A stretch of DNA of 8,405 bases, taken from positions 1 through 8,405 of the forward strand of contig CAJTOM010000087.1 of the NCBI GenBank assembly GCA_910577915.1, given 5' to 3'. The notes under the pieces were generated by a model, which searched no databases, had not been told where the DNA came from, and saw only the letters and a program-made list of their open reading frames with translations. Below are positions 7,008 through 8,405 of the stretch, piece by piece. This DNA comes from an uncultured Oscillospiraceae bacterium. Lineage in GTDB: Bacteria; Bacillota; Clostridia; Oscillospirales; Oscillospiraceae. The position numbers and the translations under genes are program-made. Each line of letters opens with the position of its first letter. The first letter of the stretch is position 1.

Positions 7008-7045
7008 AAAACAGGGAGAGGGGACCCCGGCGGGGTCCCCTCTCC
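7008..7045 (-). terminator. Terminator hairpin between convergent apbE and the fliB-like gene
   Basis: A perfect 14-bp stem (7015-7028 with 7032-7045) has a 3-base loop. On the minus strand the stem is followed by CTG and then TTTT (7011-7008), so it best fits termination of the fliB-like gene, whose stop is nine bases before it. On the plus strand it is followed by TGCGTGCG with no T-run, so it would end apbE transcription only weakly, though the stem alone may block read-through or protect the mRNA end. Confidence 0.82.
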
Positions 7046-7053
7046 TGCGTGCG

Positions 7054-8277
7054 TCAGCCGCCCAGAAGGATGGCCATGTGGGCCAGGGTGGCGCTGTCGT
7101 TTTCAAAAAGCTTGTCCCGAAGCATATACCGCCAGGTCTGATTATGGAGCAGAGCCCGGGAGGAGACAACCAGCGTATGGAACAGCCGCTCCCGGCTGAC
7201 CTCCTTCTCCATGGCGCACACGGCGGCGAAACGGAAAAAGCTGTAGAGATTGCACAGGCTTACATAGCTCTTCCACAGCTCCTCCGGGTCTGTCAGCCTG
7301 GGAATGCCGGACATGAACGTGATGGACACCATCAGGTTCTCAAAAAAGTACTCCGAATGGTCCAGCAGGTCCTCCAGCTTTTCCTCCAAAGCCCGATAGC
7401 GGTCCAGATGGAGGACAACGTCCTCCTCCTGGTCCGGCGAGACCGAAAAAACGGAGGCGCGCAGCTCCTCGAACAGGCGCATGTCTCTCAATACACCCTG
7501 TTTTACGGTCAGGGCCAAAACCTTGTAGTTGTTCAGCAGACACATCTGCTTATTTTTTGGCAGCTTGTCCAGCTCCGCCGGGATAGCCGGGTCGTGGAGC
7601 ATGGCCGCCCCTCGGAGCAGCCACCGGTCGAGCGCTTCCCCGCTCTCCCAGTCCGTCTCACACAGCTGCTGGAGCAAAAGGCCCAGCAGAAGCAGCCGCT
7701 GAGACAGCCCCATGGATCGCTCCTGAACGGCGTCGATGCACAGGGCGCGGATGGCGGCAAAGCGCTCTGCGGCTTTATTTCTGGGGGAGACAGACTTTAC
7801 CTCGCTGGGGTGCAGGGGCTCCTCGATAAAGTCGATGCCCTGGGGCAGGTCCCACAACAGAGCCAGCACCCCCTCGCAGGAGGGGCTCAGAGAATACTCC
7901 TTCGCCGCCGCCGTGTAGGTGCTGTGACGGGGGTATTGGCGGCACACCGCCGGAAGCGCCCCCTCGCCGCACTCCATCTGCAGGGCGCACAGCCCCGCCG
8001 CTGTATGAAACGCACAGCGCCCCGCCGCATTGGTTTGGAATTCCGCGTATATGCCGTTATGCTCCCGCTCCCGGAGACGGCGCATACTTTGCTTCACCAT
8101 GGTCTTCAGTTCTTCGCTTTGTGCTGCCCGTTTGACGGTCAAATAGTCCTTTTTGCTGAACTCAATTTTCCAGCCGTCGTCACAGCAGTTGTCCTGACAG
8201 GCCCCCATGATACAGTGAAAATCCTTGTAGTAAGCGGGCATCAGTGCAGTATTAATGGGAATCATTTTTTCGGCCAT
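7054..8277 (-). CDS. fliB: FliB-family protein (flagellin lysine-N-methylase-like, Cys-rich)
   Basis: The 407 residues carry the FliB family pattern: an N-terminal PAYYKDFHCIMGACQDNCC block (C22, C27, C31, C32), then GRCAFH...GLCALQ (C88, C97), a C112-RQYPR motif, and SLSPSC (C134). In the family these cysteines are thought to hold a metal or Fe-S centre, and the founding member methylates flagellin lysines with S-adenosylmethionine. The C-terminal two thirds (about 140-407) is helical-looking, with no motif I can name. No signal peptide or membrane segment is visible, so it is cytoplasmic. The start at 8277 has GAGG at 8288-8285, seven bases upstream; the in-frame ATG at 8265 lacks such a site. 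No flagellar gene is nearby, so the true target may not be flagellin. Use of A/T-ending codons is visibly higher than in hydA-apbE. Family assignment is good; molecular function is transferred by similarity only. Confidence 0.82.
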   Translation of the reverse strand: MAEKMIPINTALMPAYYKDFHCIMGACQDNCCDDGWKIEFSKKDYLTVKRAAQSEELKTMVKQSMRRLREREHNGIYAEFQTNAAGRCAFHTAAGLCALQMECGEGALPAVCRQYPRHSTYTAAAKEYSLSPSCEGVLALLWDLPQGIDFIEEPLHPSEVKSVSPRNKAAERFAAIRALCIDAVQERSMGLSQRLLLLGLLLQQLCETDWESGEALDRWLLRGAAMLHDPAIPAELDKLPKNKQMCLLNNYKVLALTVKQGVLRDMRLFEELRASVFSVSPDQEEDVVLHLDRYRALEEKLEDLLDHSEYFFENLMVSITFMSGIPRLTDPEELWKSYVSLCNLYSFFRFAAVCAMEKEVSRERLFHTLVVSSRALLHNQTWRYMLRDKLFENDSATLAHMAILLGG

Positions 8278-8288
8278 AGTTGTACCTC

Positions 8289-8294
8289 ATTATA
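8289..8294 (-). promoter_or_regulatory. Possible -10 box before the fliB-like gene
   Basis: A perfect TATAAT on the minus strand lies between the upstream hairpin and the GAGG site. If used, transcription would start around 8282, after the GAGG site, giving a nearly leaderless mRNA, and the -35 region would fall inside the hairpin, where no match to TTGACA is seen. It may be only part of the AT-rich tail of the terminator. Confidence 0.25.
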
Positions 8295-8297
8295 ATA

Positions 8298-8329
8298 AAC
8301 AGGGGGCGGGCCGAAGCCCGCCCCCTGTT
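8298..8329 (-). terminator. Terminator-like hairpin with UUCG tetraloop just upstream of the fliB-like gene
   Basis: A perfect 14-bp stem (8298-8311 with 8316-8329) reads on the minus strand as a GC-rich helix closed by C(TTCG)G, the well-known extra-stable tetraloop, and is followed by TATTATAATG. The tetraloop polarity favours minus-strand RNA. It could be the terminator of a minus-strand gene lying beyond the window, or a leader element of the fliB-like gene, whose start codon is only 20 bases downstream. The T-run is imperfect (TGTTTATTAT), so termination strength is uncertain. Confidence 0.7.
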
Positions 8330-8362
8330 CTGTTGTATATCCCCAACGCATCCCCCGTCCCC

Positions 8363-8397
8363 TTCCGGCGCAAACCAGCGAAGCGTTTGTGCCGGAA
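8363..8397 (+). repeat. Inverted repeat at the window edge
   Basis: Thirteen bases at 8363-8375 pair with 8385-8397 across a 9-base loop. The only imperfection, 8370 with 8390, is a G-U pair on the plus strand but a C-A mismatch on the minus strand, so a plus-strand RNA folds better. No T-run follows. The window ends in ACGAGGA, which could be the ribosome binding site of a plus-strand gene starting just outside, making this a leader hairpin; a dispersed REP-like palindrome is an alternative. Confidence 0.5.
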
Positions 8398-8405
8398 AAC
8401 GAGGA

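Noticed and set aside
6892..8295. A 467-codon plus-strand open frame antisense to the fliB-like gene
   Set aside because: It starts inside apbE in another frame and its translation has no recognisable domain. The minus strand carries the FliB cysteine pattern and a ribosome binding site.
1..8405. CRISPR array, insertion sequence, prophage, toxin-antitoxin or defence genes
   Set aside because: No regular spaced repeats, transposase, integrase, or paired small genes are seen on either strand; the window is occupied by five ordinary family proteins.

Overview
The window is GC-rich bacterial chromosome with Firmicutes-type features: strong AGGAGG-like ribosome binding sites, an exported protein with three S-layer homology (SLH) domains, a lipoprotein ApbE, a hydantoinase-type cyclic amidohydrolase and a FliB-like Cys-rich protein. 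Together these suggest a high-GC anaerobic clostridium of the Oscillospiraceae type (Flavonifractor/Oscillibacter-like). That placement is inferred from gene content and composition, not from a database match.

Layout: (1) 33-1775 (+), arginyl-tRNA synthetase argS, ending in a strong intrinsic terminator. (2) 1967-4288 (-), a secreted 773-residue metallophosphatase/5'-nucleotidase with C-terminal SLH domains and a repetitive Pro/Ala/Glu tail, convergent with argS and with its own terminator. (3) 4289-4616, a 328-bp divergent control region with a recognisable promoter on each strand and several hairpins. (4) 4617-7003 (+), a two-gene operon: a dihydropyrimidinase/D-hydantoinase (hydA) whose stop codon overlaps the GTG start of a lipoprotein FAD:protein FMN transferase (apbE). 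(5) 7054-8277 (-), a FliB-family (flagellin lysine-N-methylase-like) protein, convergent with apbE across a long hairpin. (6) 8278-8405, a non-coding edge with two strong inverted repeats, the first directly upstream of the fliB-like gene.

How the genes may work together: the surface nucleotidase would release nucleosides and phosphate from extracellular nucleotides, and HydA opens dihydropyrimidine/hydantoin rings in the cytoplasm, so the divergent pair could serve nucleotide or pyrimidine scavenging. The tight hydA-apbE coupling is less expected, because ApbE attaches FMN to exported redox proteins and no such target is in the window. argS and the fliB-like gene look unrelated to this theme.

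I see no CRISPR array, tRNA/rRNA gene, insertion sequence, phage module or defence system. All five protein genes belong to known families and look intact. The points worth a second look are the hydA-apbE coupling, substitutions in the HydA substrate loops, the degenerate first SLH repeat and repeated tail of the nucleotidase, and the hairpins in leader positions. I do not see good evidence here for a wholly new system.
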